A DNA stretch of 64,000 nt from positions 66,431 to 130,430 of the forward strand of contig CBFHOH010000010.1 of NCBI GenBank assembly GCA_965657335.1. Reading direction: 5' to 3'. Positions 26,343 through 35,290 of this stretch are shown in pieces (positions within the stretch are counted from its first letter, which is position 1; every line of letters starts with the position of its first letter). Source of the stretch: UBA4582 sp965657335. GTDB lineage: Bacteria > Pseudomonadota > Gammaproteobacteria > Pseudomonadales > Azotimanducaceae. The notes under the pieces are model-generated. The model saw only the letters and a program-made list of their open reading frames with translations, was not told the origin of the DNA and did not search any database. Made by a program: the position numbers and the translations under genes.

Positions 26343-27725
26343 TTAACTACCCGATTTGTACCTTGCGTATTCTTCCCAGAGTTTCGCCTGTAACTCGGGG
26401 TCCGTTTCTGACAATGCGGCCTCTCTCAATTGCTGCGCGACAATGTCGTCGTCTTGGCCATCTGGAATGTTTTCCGGCACATTGCCAACACTACTGCTTG
26501 CTGCGCTAGCCACTTGCGGACTTGCGCTCGCTGATCCAGTTTGACTGTCACCCTCGCTCGGTTTTGATGCGGCGCTTTGTTGCCCGCTTGGCGCTCCAGG
26601 GCGGGTGCTTTGAGCGGGCAAACCAGAAGTGGTCGGAGGTGCACCGTTTAATACGGTTCTCCGTGCGTTACCTATTTTGCCATCGAATATGTCAAGTGAA
26701 TCATCAAGATCATCTTCAAGATCACCCAAGCGACCAGCAGATGCTTGGTCAGAATCGAGCTCGGGCAATCCGGCCTGTCTTGTCGTGAGGACGGCGGTAG
26801 ACGCCTCCGCGAGCACGCGAGTGGCTTTCCCCAAAGCGTTTTCTGCGTTGTCGAACACGCCCTCGAGTTCCGGTGTCATTTCCCCGCCGTTTTCTAGCAC
26901 GGCCTCTTTCGCACCAATCAAATCACCTTCGGCGACGATGACTGCTACTCGAGCGTCAGAGAGCATATCCTCGGCCCTTTCGAGTTCCTCTTCTGTGGTT
27001 GCAGATGCGACTGCTTCCCCAGCCTCCTGCAGCGCAATGCCGGCCTCCTTCAAGGCTTCCTGTGCCGCTCTAATCTCGTCGCCTAGGAGATCAGCTCCCC
27101 CGCCGACTCCCTCACCAGAGGTATCGCCTGAACCTGTGCCCTCGCCACTGGCAGTGCCACCTGAAGCGCCGCTGGCGGCGTCGCCCAGCATGTCTCCAGT
27201 TTTAGCGATTGAATCACCGGCTTCTTTTAAGTCGCCGCCAGATTGCTCTCGCTGCGCAGCGTCATCACTGCCGTCACCAGCTTCGCCGCTGCCACCTTCA
27301 CTTTTCTTGGAGGAAAAATCTGGCAAAGTTGGAAAGTCAGGCATGCCATCTGAATCTGAGTCGCCGCTCTGACTGCCACTCTGGCTACCGTTTTCGCTGC
27401 CACTCTGGCCACCACTCTGGCCACCGCTCTGGCTACCGCTTTGACTGCCACTTTGGCCACCGCTTTGGCTCCCGCTTTGACTGCCACTTTGGCCGCCACT
27501 TTGACTTCCGCTGGGGCTTCCGCTTGGTGAGCTGCTAGGAGATCCACTGGGGCTGCTCGGGGATCCTTGTGATCCGCCAGGCATGCCCCCGGGCATGCTG
27601 GGCATGCTGGGCATAGAGCTCCCTGAGGGCGGTGGGGAATAGGGCACAGTAGCACGGCAACTGGCCAGCACGATGGCGACGGCGAAAGCCAACGTACTGT
27701 GGATAATAAACTGTCTTTTGGTCAT
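26343..27725 (-). CDS. Gly/Ser/Gln-repeat lipoprotein, first gene of the operon
   Basis: 460 residues. The signal ends in VLASC, a lipobox, followed by a Pro/Ser/Met/Gly-rich stretch. Residues about 60-125 are a run of SGGQSG and SGSQSG units, after which comes an acidic DSDSDGMPDFP segment. Residues 215-310 are a predicted helical region with LKEAGIALQEAGEAV and repeated Ala-rich helices. The end is again low complexity, closing with LWEEYARYKSGS. It could cross the peptidoglycan layer as a flexible spacer. Gene length may vary between strains because of the tandem repeats. Function unknown. Confidence 0.72.
   Translation of the reverse strand: MTKRQFIIHSTLAFAVAIVLASCRATVPYSPPPSGSSMPSMPSMPGGMPGGSQGSPSSPSGSPSSSPSGSPSGSQSGGQSGSQSGSQSGGQSGSQSGSQSGGQSGGQSGSENGSQSGSQSGDSDSDGMPDFPTLPDFSSKKSEGGSGEAGDGSDDAAQREQSGGDLKEAGDSIAKTGDMLGDAASGASGGTASGEGTGSGDTSGEGVGGGADLLGDEIRAAQEALKEAGIALQEAGEAVASATTEEELERAEDMLSDARVAVIVAEGDLIGAKEAVLENGGEMTPELEGVFDNAENALGKATRVLAEASTAVLTTRQAGLPELDSDQASAGRLGDLEDDLDDSLDIFDGKIGNARRTVLNGAPPTTSGLPAQSTRPGAPSGQQSAASKPSEGDSQTGSASASPQVASAASSSVGNVPENIPDGQDDDIVAQQLREAALSETDPELQAKLWEEYARYKSGS
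27364..27530 (-). repeat. In-frame tandem repeats encoding SGxQSG units
   Basis: The DNA is built of repeated units close to CCGCTTTGGCTACCG or GCCACTCTGGCCACC (plus-strand view) in steps of multiples of 3, so it stays in frame. It encodes Ser-Gly-Gly/Ser-Gln units. Such runs are prone to slippage and copy-number change. Confidence 0.75.
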
Positions 27726-28135
27726 AAGTGTTTTACCCTCATATATAGTAACGGGCAGACATATGGGTGTGGTGCTCCCACGGCCAGTGTATGGGATATC
27801 TTGCGTCTACCAGCCTGAATTGTAACTGAATATGAGACGTGGAATTAGCATGTAACTATATACGACCTGTTTTCAACGTGGATCGTTCAATGTTCCATCA
27901 AATATTTTCCTAAATGTAATACATAGGTCTCGTTCAATTGCGGGACTGGATCCTTTTACTTTTGTGGTAGGAATTAGCATGTGCAATGGGTACTATCTTG
28001 GAAACATCGTTCGTTGGATATGCGGGTTCTTCTTGATCGTATATCCTGTGTTTTGTACGGTAGGCATCGACGGACGGCGAATGTCGATGTTCAAATTGGA
28101 CAGGATTAAACGAGTTTTATTGGAGGTAATTAGAT
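27726..28135. other. Divergent control region of the envelope operon and the lipoprotein pair
   Basis: 410 bases between the minus-strand operon and the plus-strand lipoprotein genes. GGAATTAGCATGT occurs twice as a 13-base direct repeat, at 27841-27853 and 27970-27982. A plus-strand frame starting at 27964 overlaps the lipoprotein gene in another frame and is not credited. Promoters for both directions must be here; AT-rich ATATA stretches lie near 27745 and 27860. Confidence 0.5.
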
Positions 28136-28744
28136 TTGACGAAATATTGCAGCTTCAGTTTAGTCGTTGTATGCGTCTTTCTTCTAGGTGGCTGTACCAC
28201 CAGTGTGACGGTCGAAGGGACAATACCGACACCCGTTGTCGAAAAAATCCCTGTGAATATTGGCATCTATTATTCAGATGACTTCAAAAAATTTCAGCAC
28301 GAAGAAAGCATAAGACAGCACGGCAATTGGAAAGTGGATATGGGAGGGCAAAATCTTCTTTTCTTCAGAAATTTGATGACTGCAGTGTTTGTTGATGTGA
28401 CGGAGGTCGATGCTCTCCCCCTGACAGGAGAGGATCTGACTGAACTCGACGGCATTCTTGTGCCAGAAATAGTCAAGTATGGCTTCTTAACGCCTAATGT
28501 GTCCGGTCTCAAGTTTTACTCGGCTTCAATTCACTATCGAATGACGCTCTACAACACTCAGAGTGAGAAATTAGGCGAGTGGACCATCGTGGGGTACGGC
28601 AAAAGTGAGCGTACGCTATTTGGAACAACGGAATCTCTGGGCGAAGCTACTGTGCTTGCGATCCGTGACGGCGGCGCACGGATCGCAATGGAGATGGATT
28701 CTCAGCCAGTGGTCCAGAGTTGGCTCGAGAACGTAACAGAATAA
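28136..28744 (+). CDS. Putative lipoprotein, first of a coupled pair
   Basis: 202 residues from a TTG start, supported by GGAGG at 28122-28126, nine bases upstream. The signal ends in VFLLGGC, a clean lipobox, giving lipid anchoring. The mature part is alpha/beta with PVNIGIYYSDDFKKF and GYGKSERTLFGTTESLG. No family recognised, though the layout resembles small outer-membrane lipoproteins that support envelope complexes. Its stop overlaps the next start (TAATG). Confidence 0.72.
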   Translation: MTKYCSFSLVVVCVFLLGGCTTSVTVEGTIPTPVVEKIPVNIGIYYSDDFKKFQHEESIRQHGNWKVDMGGQNLLFFRNLMTAVFVDVTEVDALPLTGEDLTELDGILVPEIVKYGFLTPNVSGLKFYSASIHYRMTLYNTQSEKLGEWTIVGYGKSERTLFGTTESLGEATVLAIRDGGARIAMEMDSQPVVQSWLENVTE

Positions 28745-29415
28745 TGATAAAGCATGCCACCTCACTGTTGTTAAGCCTCGCGTTGGCGGGGTGCGCATCC
28801 ACACGAGTCGAAGAGCGGCGTGAAGCAACAACAGGCATCGGTGACCAAGAAGCGATTGTACTGCTGGGTCGTGCGAGTTATAGCGACCGGGAAACGGAAA
28901 CGAGCTTCACTGACTGCGTCGCATCCGCTCTGGCCAAGGGCGAACGCCCGCTCAGGCTAGTGACCCAAAAAGACTTCAAAGATCAATTGTACCCTTGGTT
29001 TGAACCGAGAACGGCGCCGACATCTTCAAAAGACCTTGCTAAGTTGTTTGCTCAACCCGGCGTACAAAAACGAATTATCGAAACGCAAGTGAGATATTTG
29101 GCTTGGATCTCCGGTGACACCATCACCACCGACAGCGGCGGTAGTTTTAGCTGCACGTTGTCTAGTTTTGGCGGTGGTTGTTTCGGGGTGAGTTACTGGG
29201 AAGAAGATGCGTCTTACGAGGCTTCGATATGGGACGTCGAAAATATGACGACGTCAGGCAAGATAAGCGCAGATGCAAACGGCACGTCTTATCTCGCCGG
29301 GGTAATACTACCGATTCCGATCATTGCCCGGCCAGGCAATGCAGCCTGCAAGGCACTGGCTAATCAGTTGCGAGAGTTTTTACAGGGCGCGCCGATCGTA
29401 GCCGACGAAGTTTAA
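28744..29415 (+). CDS. Putative lipoprotein, second of a coupled pair
   Basis: 223 residues. The signal LLLSLALAGCAS holds a good lipobox. The mature protein includes SSFGGGCFGVSYWEEDASYEASIW, with several Cys that could pair in the periplasm. No known domain. ATG 28744 uses the last base of the previous stop codon, so the two lipoproteins are translationally coupled and probably act together. Its end overlaps by four bases the end of the convergent TPR/TonB-C-like gene. Confidence 0.72.
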   Translation: MIKHATSLLLSLALAGCASTRVEERREATTGIGDQEAIVLLGRASYSDRETETSFTDCVASALAKGERPLRLVTQKDFKDQLYPWFEPRTAPTSSKDLAKLFAQPGVQKRIIETQVRYLAWISGDTITTDSGGSFSCTLSSFGGGCFGVSYWEEDASYEASIWDVENMTTSGKISADANGTSYLAGVILPIPIIARPGNAACKALANQLREFLQGAPIVADEV

Positions 29416-30860
29416 GATTCGTTTTCTTCTAGTACAGTCGGTTGAGTGCCTTTCTTCGAAGGGGCGTCCGCCGACTGATCGCTGACTTGTTCCAGCACTT
29501 TAAATGTTTGACGAAAGGTGAGTCCTTCGGTGAGAACAAGCGCTCCGTCGTTTATTCTAGGTCGAAACCTTGAATCTCTGAGCCAAAGACGAACTTTCTT
29601 CTTCTGATCTACTTGAGCATTGCTGTTAAGTAAACTGATATCCGAGGCACGACCATCTGGACGGACAGAGTAGGTCACGTCGACGAATATTTCTTCCCCT
29701 TCCTCTGCTTTGGTGGGTCTGCGCGCAATCACATTATAGAGCGGTGCCATCGGTGATATACGGGTGACCGAGTTGAAAATTTCGTCTCGCTGATTTGTTA
29801 ATTCAGGAGATTGTGAGAGGAGGTCCCACGCAGCTAAATAGGTTTTTTCAGCTTTGCGATTGCCGGTGATCGTGTAGGTGTCGGCCAGATCAATCAGAGC
29901 AACAGCGTGCTCCGCGACATCAGTCATAGGATCTGACGAAATAATTCGAACGACTCTCTCCAGCGCATCCTCGGCGTATCGGCGTCCGGATATTTGTGCC
30001 ATTCTAGTTTGGGCAAGCGATCTTAACGTGTTGACGAGTCTTAGATCAGCTGGACCGTAGTTAACCTCCTGAATTGAAAGAGCACGATCGTAGAGTCTGA
30101 TAGACTCGGCAAAGATATCTGCCCGGTCCTTGCGTGTGATGGTAGGAGCCTCTGAAAAAACAGCGCTCGTGACGTAAGGTAATGCGATGCCACGCCGGCG
30201 AAAATATGCACCTGCTTTTTCAAGGCGTGGCACCAGTTCGAGGCTATCTTCGCCGAAGACGTTTTCACCGACCTTGAGATTAAATAGTTGTTGCCTATCA
30301 GCTTCCAGATAATTTTTTTGTGCCACGTTGATGTCGGCAATAAGGTCGACGACGTCTGTTTGCTGAGCGCTATAAACACCATCATTTCTGTGGGTGATAT
30401 GCTGAGCGCGCCTTAGTTGATCTGTGGCTGTTGCAAGTTTGCCTTGTCTGACGAGTATATGAGCTTTAACCATCATTAGCGGATAGATATCTTTGTGAAA
30501 GACAGATTCTTCATCGACAAGGGAAACTGATCTTTCAAGCAATTCAAGAGCGACTTCAATTTGGTCTAATCGTGAATGGATTATTGCCGCGTTGGTCAGC
30601 ACCCGCGCGAAGGTCAACCCATCTACGCGGCTGTCAGCTTCTATGTTGGCGACCAAGATTTCGCTCGTTTCGTCGGCCTGTTCAAAGTTGAGTGCGTCGA
30701 TGCTATTGATGGTCTCGCGAAATAGTTGATTGTTTTCTGCCGAAGAAAACGACATATCTCTGAATAGGAATTGAGTTGGATCGCCAGCCGCACTAATTTG
30801 GGTGCTTGCGGTGCCCAGCAGAAAAGCTGCAAATAGACCGATAACATATCGTGATGACAT
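29412..30860 (-). CDS. Secreted helical-repeat protein with TonB-C-like domain (paralogue A)
   Basis: 482 residues. The signal peptide is VIGLFAAFLLGTASTQISAA. Residues about 30-330 are TPR-like helical repeats. The end (about 350-450) resembles the TonB C-terminal/energy-transducer fold: VDVTYSVRPDGRASDISLLN, then WLRDSRFRPRINDGALVLTEGLTFRQTF. It has no membrane helix apart from the signal, unlike real TonB. It starts three bases after the stop of its paralogue, so the two form an operon. Role unknown; perhaps it links the envelope apparatus to a partner. Confidence 0.75.
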   Translation of the reverse strand: MSSRYVIGLFAAFLLGTASTQISAAGDPTQFLFRDMSFSSAENNQLFRETINSIDALNFEQADETSEILVANIEADSRVDGLTFARVLTNAAIIHSRLDQIEVALELLERSVSLVDEESVFHKDIYPLMMVKAHILVRQGKLATATDQLRRAQHITHRNDGVYSAQQTDVVDLIADINVAQKNYLEADRQQLFNLKVGENVFGEDSLELVPRLEKAGAYFRRRGIALPYVTSAVFSEAPTITRKDRADIFAESIRLYDRALSIQEVNYGPADLRLVNTLRSLAQTRMAQISGRRYAEDALERVVRIISSDPMTDVAEHAVALIDLADTYTITGNRKAEKTYLAAWDLLSQSPELTNQRDEIFNSVTRISPMAPLYNVIARRPTKAEEGEEIFVDVTYSVRPDGRASDISLLNSNAQVDQKKKVRLWLRDSRFRPRINDGALVLTEGLTFRQTFKVLEQVSDQSADAPSKKGTQPTVLEENES

Positions 30861-30863
30861 ATT

Positions 30864-32219
30864 TTACGCCGACGGATTATGGAAGGTTTGGGTAAGTGTG
30901 ACGTTTTCTGTTGCTGCTGGTCTGCCCTCTACTAATCGAGGTCTGAATTTGGTTTTGGCGACTATTTTACGCATGGTTCGTAGCAGGCGCCCAGTAGCCT
31001 GTTCACTTGATACCTCTATATTGTCAGTTCTGCCCTGAGCATTCACGTTAAATGTCATGTTAATGGTGATGCTTGCTAACCCTTCGTCAGATTTCAACTG
31101 CCTTGGTAGTAAGTCAACTAATTGTTTACGGACGAATCTGAATGGCTCGCCAACAACTCTGAAGGTTTTCGATGCTGTTGGGTCTGTCGAGTTTTGGTTG
31201 AACAAAACTGAGTAATCGTCTTGCTGGAACGGTAAAACAAGTTTTTGCGGCTCTGCTTCTTGTTCTTGGTAGAGTTCATCGAAAGTGCGGTATTCTCGTG
31301 ATGAACGACGATACCTCTTGATATTGTTGGTGTTCGACAAGGGAAAGGTGGAGGAAGTGTTTTCATTGACGAGATTGGAAAGCGCGAGTTCTTTTGGCGC
31401 CGAGAATTGGGTCTGTCGATCAGCCAGTTCCATTGCGTCCCAGGTGCGTTGATAAAATATCTCGGCATCGGCAAACCTGTTTTCGATCAGATATGCGTCG
31501 GCTAGCGCAAGAAAAACCTCTTGCTGCTTTTCTGGTGCAATACCGGGGTTGTCGGTGATAACAGCCAAGGCTTTTTCAAGGTGTTTGTGTTGGCTGGCAA
31601 TGCCGCGCAGCCGCCGAAGCCGAGCAGACCGTAACAACGCGGGGAGGACTGCGACTTCGTTTTTGTTTGTTTCACTCAATGATTTTATCGTGTCAGAAAG
31701 CAGGCGCTGTGCTTTGTAATATTGCCCAGTGGCTGTATACCAGTCGATAAGTTTATATTTGGCTGGTAGTGCATCTAGGGAATCAACGCCGTAATTTCTT
31801 TCAGCAAGGTAGAAAGCAAATCTTTGCTGTTTATCTGCTTTCGTTGGAACGCCGTTGAGCAGATGAATTTTTGTCTTGATATCCACCGTCGCCAGTTGGT
31901 CCAAAGAAAGCACCCCTGCGTCTCTGTGTTGAAGGTGTTGGGCGCGGGCGGCAGCCTCTCCGGCAGCTTCAAGCTCTCTCAAAGCAAGATGACTGCGGGC
32001 CAAACCGAGTAATGGGTCGATGAGTTCGGGTGAAAAAATCCCTTCTGCAGTTTCGATTTCGTCTACCAGGCTCAGAAAACCTTCGATGGCGAGCGCGTAA
32101 TTGCCCTGTTTTTCTTGGGCGTACGGAACAAAATCTTGTTGCTCACCGTATAACTGAGAAGTGCAGATAAGACCGATTGACAGAATGACAGTTTTAATGA
32201 AACGAGCTGTTGTATTCAT
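30864..32219 (-). CDS. Secreted helical-repeat protein with TonB-C-like domain (paralogue B)
   Basis: 451 residues with a signal peptide (VILSIGLICTSQLYG). The middle is helical repeats (for example ELEAAGEAAARAQHLQHRDAG and ADAEIFYQRTWDAMELADR). The end has INMTFNVNAQGRTDNIEVSS and FRPRLVEGRPAATENVTLTQTF, the same domain as in its neighbour. RAQHLQHRDAGVLSLDQ matches RAQHITHRNDGVYSAQQ in paralogue A, so duplication is clear. First gene of the pair. Divergent from the M48 protease gene across 239 bases. Confidence 0.75.
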   Translation of the reverse strand: MNTTARFIKTVILSIGLICTSQLYGEQQDFVPYAQEKQGNYALAIEGFLSLVDEIETAEGIFSPELIDPLLGLARSHLALRELEAAGEAAARAQHLQHRDAGVLSLDQLATVDIKTKIHLLNGVPTKADKQQRFAFYLAERNYGVDSLDALPAKYKLIDWYTATGQYYKAQRLLSDTIKSLSETNKNEVAVLPALLRSARLRRLRGIASQHKHLEKALAVITDNPGIAPEKQQEVFLALADAYLIENRFADAEIFYQRTWDAMELADRQTQFSAPKELALSNLVNENTSSTFPLSNTNNIKRYRRSSREYRTFDELYQEQEAEPQKLVLPFQQDDYSVLFNQNSTDPTASKTFRVVGEPFRFVRKQLVDLLPRQLKSDEGLASITINMTFNVNAQGRTDNIEVSSEQATGRLLRTMRKIVAKTKFRPRLVEGRPAATENVTLTQTFHNPSA

Positions 32220-32458
32220 ATCTGAATCCGGCTATCTATTCCGTGCCATTATTAACCAGCACCCCGAGTCTGTAAATCGTAGTTTTGTAATTTACTCGGT
32301 GTGGCTTCACGTTTGAAATAGCGACCGGGGAGAAAATTCGATTTTTTGTGGTCTTAAAGCTTTCGGCGTTCTGGTAATTTCCGAGTTTATGAAGTTGAAT
32401 TGCAAATATGTAACAGCGTGCACTTGTATGCTTTTTGTGTGGGTAAGGGGTAACGACA

Positions 32459-33997
32459 ATGAATGAATTGGGACAACAAACGATTAGTTTTTTTCTCGTT
32501 GGGTATGCTTTGCGGGTTGCCCGGTTCTCCGCTTGTCGGCGACTGATGGGTGCGCTCTTAAGGCATGGCTCAATGTCCTTGCAAAATGTAATGTTGTTAA
32601 CTTGTTTGATGATTTTGCCCGTCAAAGCATTCAGCATGTCCGAGGAAAACGAGATCAAGCTAGGCGCGAAAGAACATCAAAAAATTATTGCGCAGTATGG
32701 CATCTACAGGGATAAGGATTTGCAGGACTACGTTTCAATGGTGGGGCAAAGGGTTGCCGCTCAGAGCAGTCGGCCGAATCTCGAATATCACTTCACGCTA
32801 CTCGATGATGAGATCATCAACGCTTTTGCCTTGCCAGGCGGTTATGTGTATGTCACCAGAGGTATGCTCACCCACGTCAATACGGAGTCAGAGCTTGCGG
32901 CTATCCTTGGCCATGAGGTCGCCCACGTGACAGAAAAACATGGTCTGCGAAATCAGTCCAAAGCGAAACTTCTTGAGCTTGCGGCACAAGTTGCATCAGT
33001 GGTTACGGGTACCGCTGGCGTCTATGACCTGGGGGGTATTTTAGGGGGCGTTTTGCTCAAAGGCTACAGCCGTGAATTTGAGCTTGAAGCGGATGCCGTG
33101 GGTTCTCGATATATGGCTAAAGCAGGTTACTCACCAGACGCAATGCTCAACACGATAGAGATTTTGAAATCCAAGGACCGGATCGAAATTGCGCATGCCC
33201 GGATAGAGAAAAGAACGCCAAAGGTTTATCACGGTTTTCTGTCGACGCATCCAGACCAAGACACTCGCTATAAGCAGGCGATAATGGAATCGAACGCTTT
33301 ACTGACTGACTATAAACAGACCGTTGAGAAAGATGAGTTTCTCTCGAAGCTGGATGGCCTCAGATATGGACCAACGAAGCAGATAGGTGTTGTTAGGAAA
33401 AACGTTTTTTACCACAAAAAGTTGGGTATAAAATTGCGATTTCCGCAGGGTTGGCGCATAGAATCAGGTGGAAGAGGTGTTCGAGCTGTGTCGACGGTAT
33501 CTGATGCTGTTCTCGCAATTTCAACGGCGAGGCTAAGTAAAGGCCTGGGTGGACGCGAATTTTTTGAGTCGATGGGGATGCAGATACGTGAGGGCAAGGA
33601 TTTAACGATTGGCGGATTACCCGCTTACTTGGGTATTGCTGATCGTGCAGAGACGCCGTTTGGGCGTCGACCTGCTCGCGTCGCGGCCATATTTAATGAG
33701 CGGCGTCGAATCGCGTACATCCTTACTGGGGCCGGCGCTCAAGACTTGCATAAAATCGCTGCTGACAGAGATTTTATCGCGACTATTTTTAGTTTCGATA
33801 AAATGAACGCTGCGGATAGAAAGATTGCTGTCAAGCCTAAACTCGAGGTGATTACGGTCGAGCAAGGTATGACAATGGAGCAACTTGCTGCGGCATCACC
33901 GATTACGAATTATGCCCTCGATAAGCTGCGCGTCATCAATGGTCTCTATCCTAGGGGGCAGCCGGAAGTTGGTCAGAAGCTCAAAATAATCAATTAG
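32459..33997 (+). CDS. M48-family metalloprotease, secreted
   Basis: About 512 residues from ATG 32459, which has AAGGGG eight bases before it. ATG 32573 also fits, because the signal peptide (VMLLTCLMILPVKAFS) begins there. The zinc site HEVAH is near residue 152 in GHEVAHVTEKHGL, with the third ligand in FELEADAVGSRYMAKAGY. A C-terminal half with KLGIKLRFPQGWRI and a closing DKLRVINGLYPRG resembles the LysM-like tail of periplasmic M48 proteases such as the BepA/LoiP group, which handle outer-membrane protein quality control. It neighbours the envelope-system genes. Confidence 0.88.
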   Translation: MNELGQQTISFFLVGYALRVARFSACRRLMGALLRHGSMSLQNVMLLTCLMILPVKAFSMSEENEIKLGAKEHQKIIAQYGIYRDKDLQDYVSMVGQRVAAQSSRPNLEYHFTLLDDEIINAFALPGGYVYVTRGMLTHVNTESELAAILGHEVAHVTEKHGLRNQSKAKLLELAAQVASVVTGTAGVYDLGGILGGVLLKGYSREFELEADAVGSRYMAKAGYSPDAMLNTIEILKSKDRIEIAHARIEKRTPKVYHGFLSTHPDQDTRYKQAIMESNALLTDYKQTVEKDEFLSKLDGLRYGPTKQIGVVRKNVFYHKKLGIKLRFPQGWRIESGGRGVRAVSTVSDAVLAISTARLSKGLGGREFFESMGMQIREGKDLTIGGLPAYLGIADRAETPFGRRPARVAAIFNERRRIAYILTGAGAQDLHKIAADRDFIATIFSFDKMNAADRKIAVKPKLEVITVEQGMTMEQLAAASPITNYALDKLRVINGLYPRGQPEVGQKLKIIN

Positions 33998-34074
33998 CAT
34001 GTGTTGCCTCATACCGCGAAATTGCCTGCAGGACGGGAACTGCCGAATGATGACTTTGGTTTAGAGCGCGACAC

Positions 34075-35031
34075 TTAGAATAATGAAAGCAATTGTTCGA
34101 AGTTTGCCAACTGGGCATCATTGGTTATTCCGGGTATCTGACCCCGCACGATAAGGTGCGTCATACCTATTTGACTCTCATACTGCAGAATCTTCTCCCT
34201 GACATAGCCCGGGTCTCCCACGATGGTCCAATCATCCACGGTTGCACTTTCTGGGCGCATCGCATGTCCCATGCCGCCCTCAAGTGCAGTTTTTACTTCT
34301 CTTACCTGAGCCTTATTGTTGCTTACAAACAGCGTACGCATCACGGGTGTTGCGCTCATTTCGGAAAACCCTGCATTTTTCACATGTTCGCTGTGTGTTC
34401 GATAGTTTTCTGTCAAAGTCTCGAGGGTCTCAACTGGTGATGCCAGATAGGGCAGGCCAAGCGTGCCCGCTTGTTTGAGGGCAAGTGGTCCAAAAGCTGC
34501 CACCCAAATTGGCGGGTGTGGTGTTTGAATTGGGAGCGGGGCCAAACTAACGCTTGCCTGACCATCATCTGTTGAGTTAATAGGTTTGCCACGCCAGGCG
34601 TTAATCATGATGTCTAGATTTTTCTTAAACCTAAGTCGCTTTTCTTTCACCGGAATATCGAAAACATCGAACATGGCGGGCTGTACTCCGCGACCGACGC
34701 CCAGAATAACTCGCCCGCCGGATAAACGGTCAAGCACAGCGACTTCTTCAGCCGCGAGAATGGGATTTCTAATAGGGAGCAGATATGAAGTGGATCCCAA
34801 TCCTATGCTGCGTGTACTGGCGGCAACGGCGCTGAGTAGCATTAGAGGTGCAGGCAGCGACCGATGATCGCCAAAATGATTCTCGGGTAACCAAAAAGAA
34901 TGAAAACCCATGCGTTCCGCGATTTCACCCTGCTTTGCTAGTTCGCTTGCAAGGCCCTTTGTGCCTGACATCCAGGCTGTTACTGCGATTTTCAATCTAG
35001 GTGCTTTCCTTAAATCAGACGTTTGAGTCAA
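34075..35031 (-). CDS. LLM-class flavin-dependent oxidoreductase
   Basis: Luciferase-like monooxygenase family. The barrel pattern is clear: LKIAVTAWMSGTKGLASELA, then MGFHSFWLPENHFG, then LGVGRGVQPAMFDVF and LAPLPIQTPHPPIWVAAFG. It would use reduced FMN or F420; the substrate is unknown. The start is uncertain. The only ATG is internal, so a TTG is needed: 35031 (with AAAGAG upstream, about 318 residues) is preferred to 35112. It is divergent from the thiolase-like gene. Confidence 0.82.
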   Translation of the reverse strand: MTQTSDLRKAPRLKIAVTAWMSGTKGLASELAKQGEIAERMGFHSFWLPENHFGDHRSLPAPLMLLSAVAASTRSIGLGSTSYLLPIRNPILAAEEVAVLDRLSGGRVILGVGRGVQPAMFDVFDIPVKEKRLRFKKNLDIMINAWRGKPINSTDDGQASVSLAPLPIQTPHPPIWVAAFGPLALKQAGTLGLPYLASPVETLETLTENYRTHSEHVKNAGFSEMSATPVMRTLFVSNNKAQVREVKTALEGGMGHAMRPESATVDDWTIVGDPGYVREKILQYESQIGMTHLIVRGQIPGITNDAQLANFEQLLSLF

Positions 35032-35290
35032 AGTGTACTCTTTCGTCAATTGTAAGCAACAATCCAATATCGTATCGGTTATTGGCAATGCGGGTGGAAA
35101 CAATATTGCCAAGGGGCGTGGGTTTCTGCGCCGAGGTTTAACGCTATTTTATCTCTACCAGAGACATGTGGCACAATAACTGATTTTGCTGGCCCGAAAC
35201 CGCCGGTGATCTGGGCCGTACGCGGTATCTGTTCGCCTGCAACAAGTTGATCAGGGCTCTAGACAGTATTTTTTACAAGGAAACCTGAAA

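Noticed and set aside
27964..28281. Plus-strand frame overlapping the first lipoprotein gene
   Set aside because: It overlaps a better-supported lipoprotein frame with a strong ribosome site and lipobox, and its own second half is a frame-shifted shadow of it.
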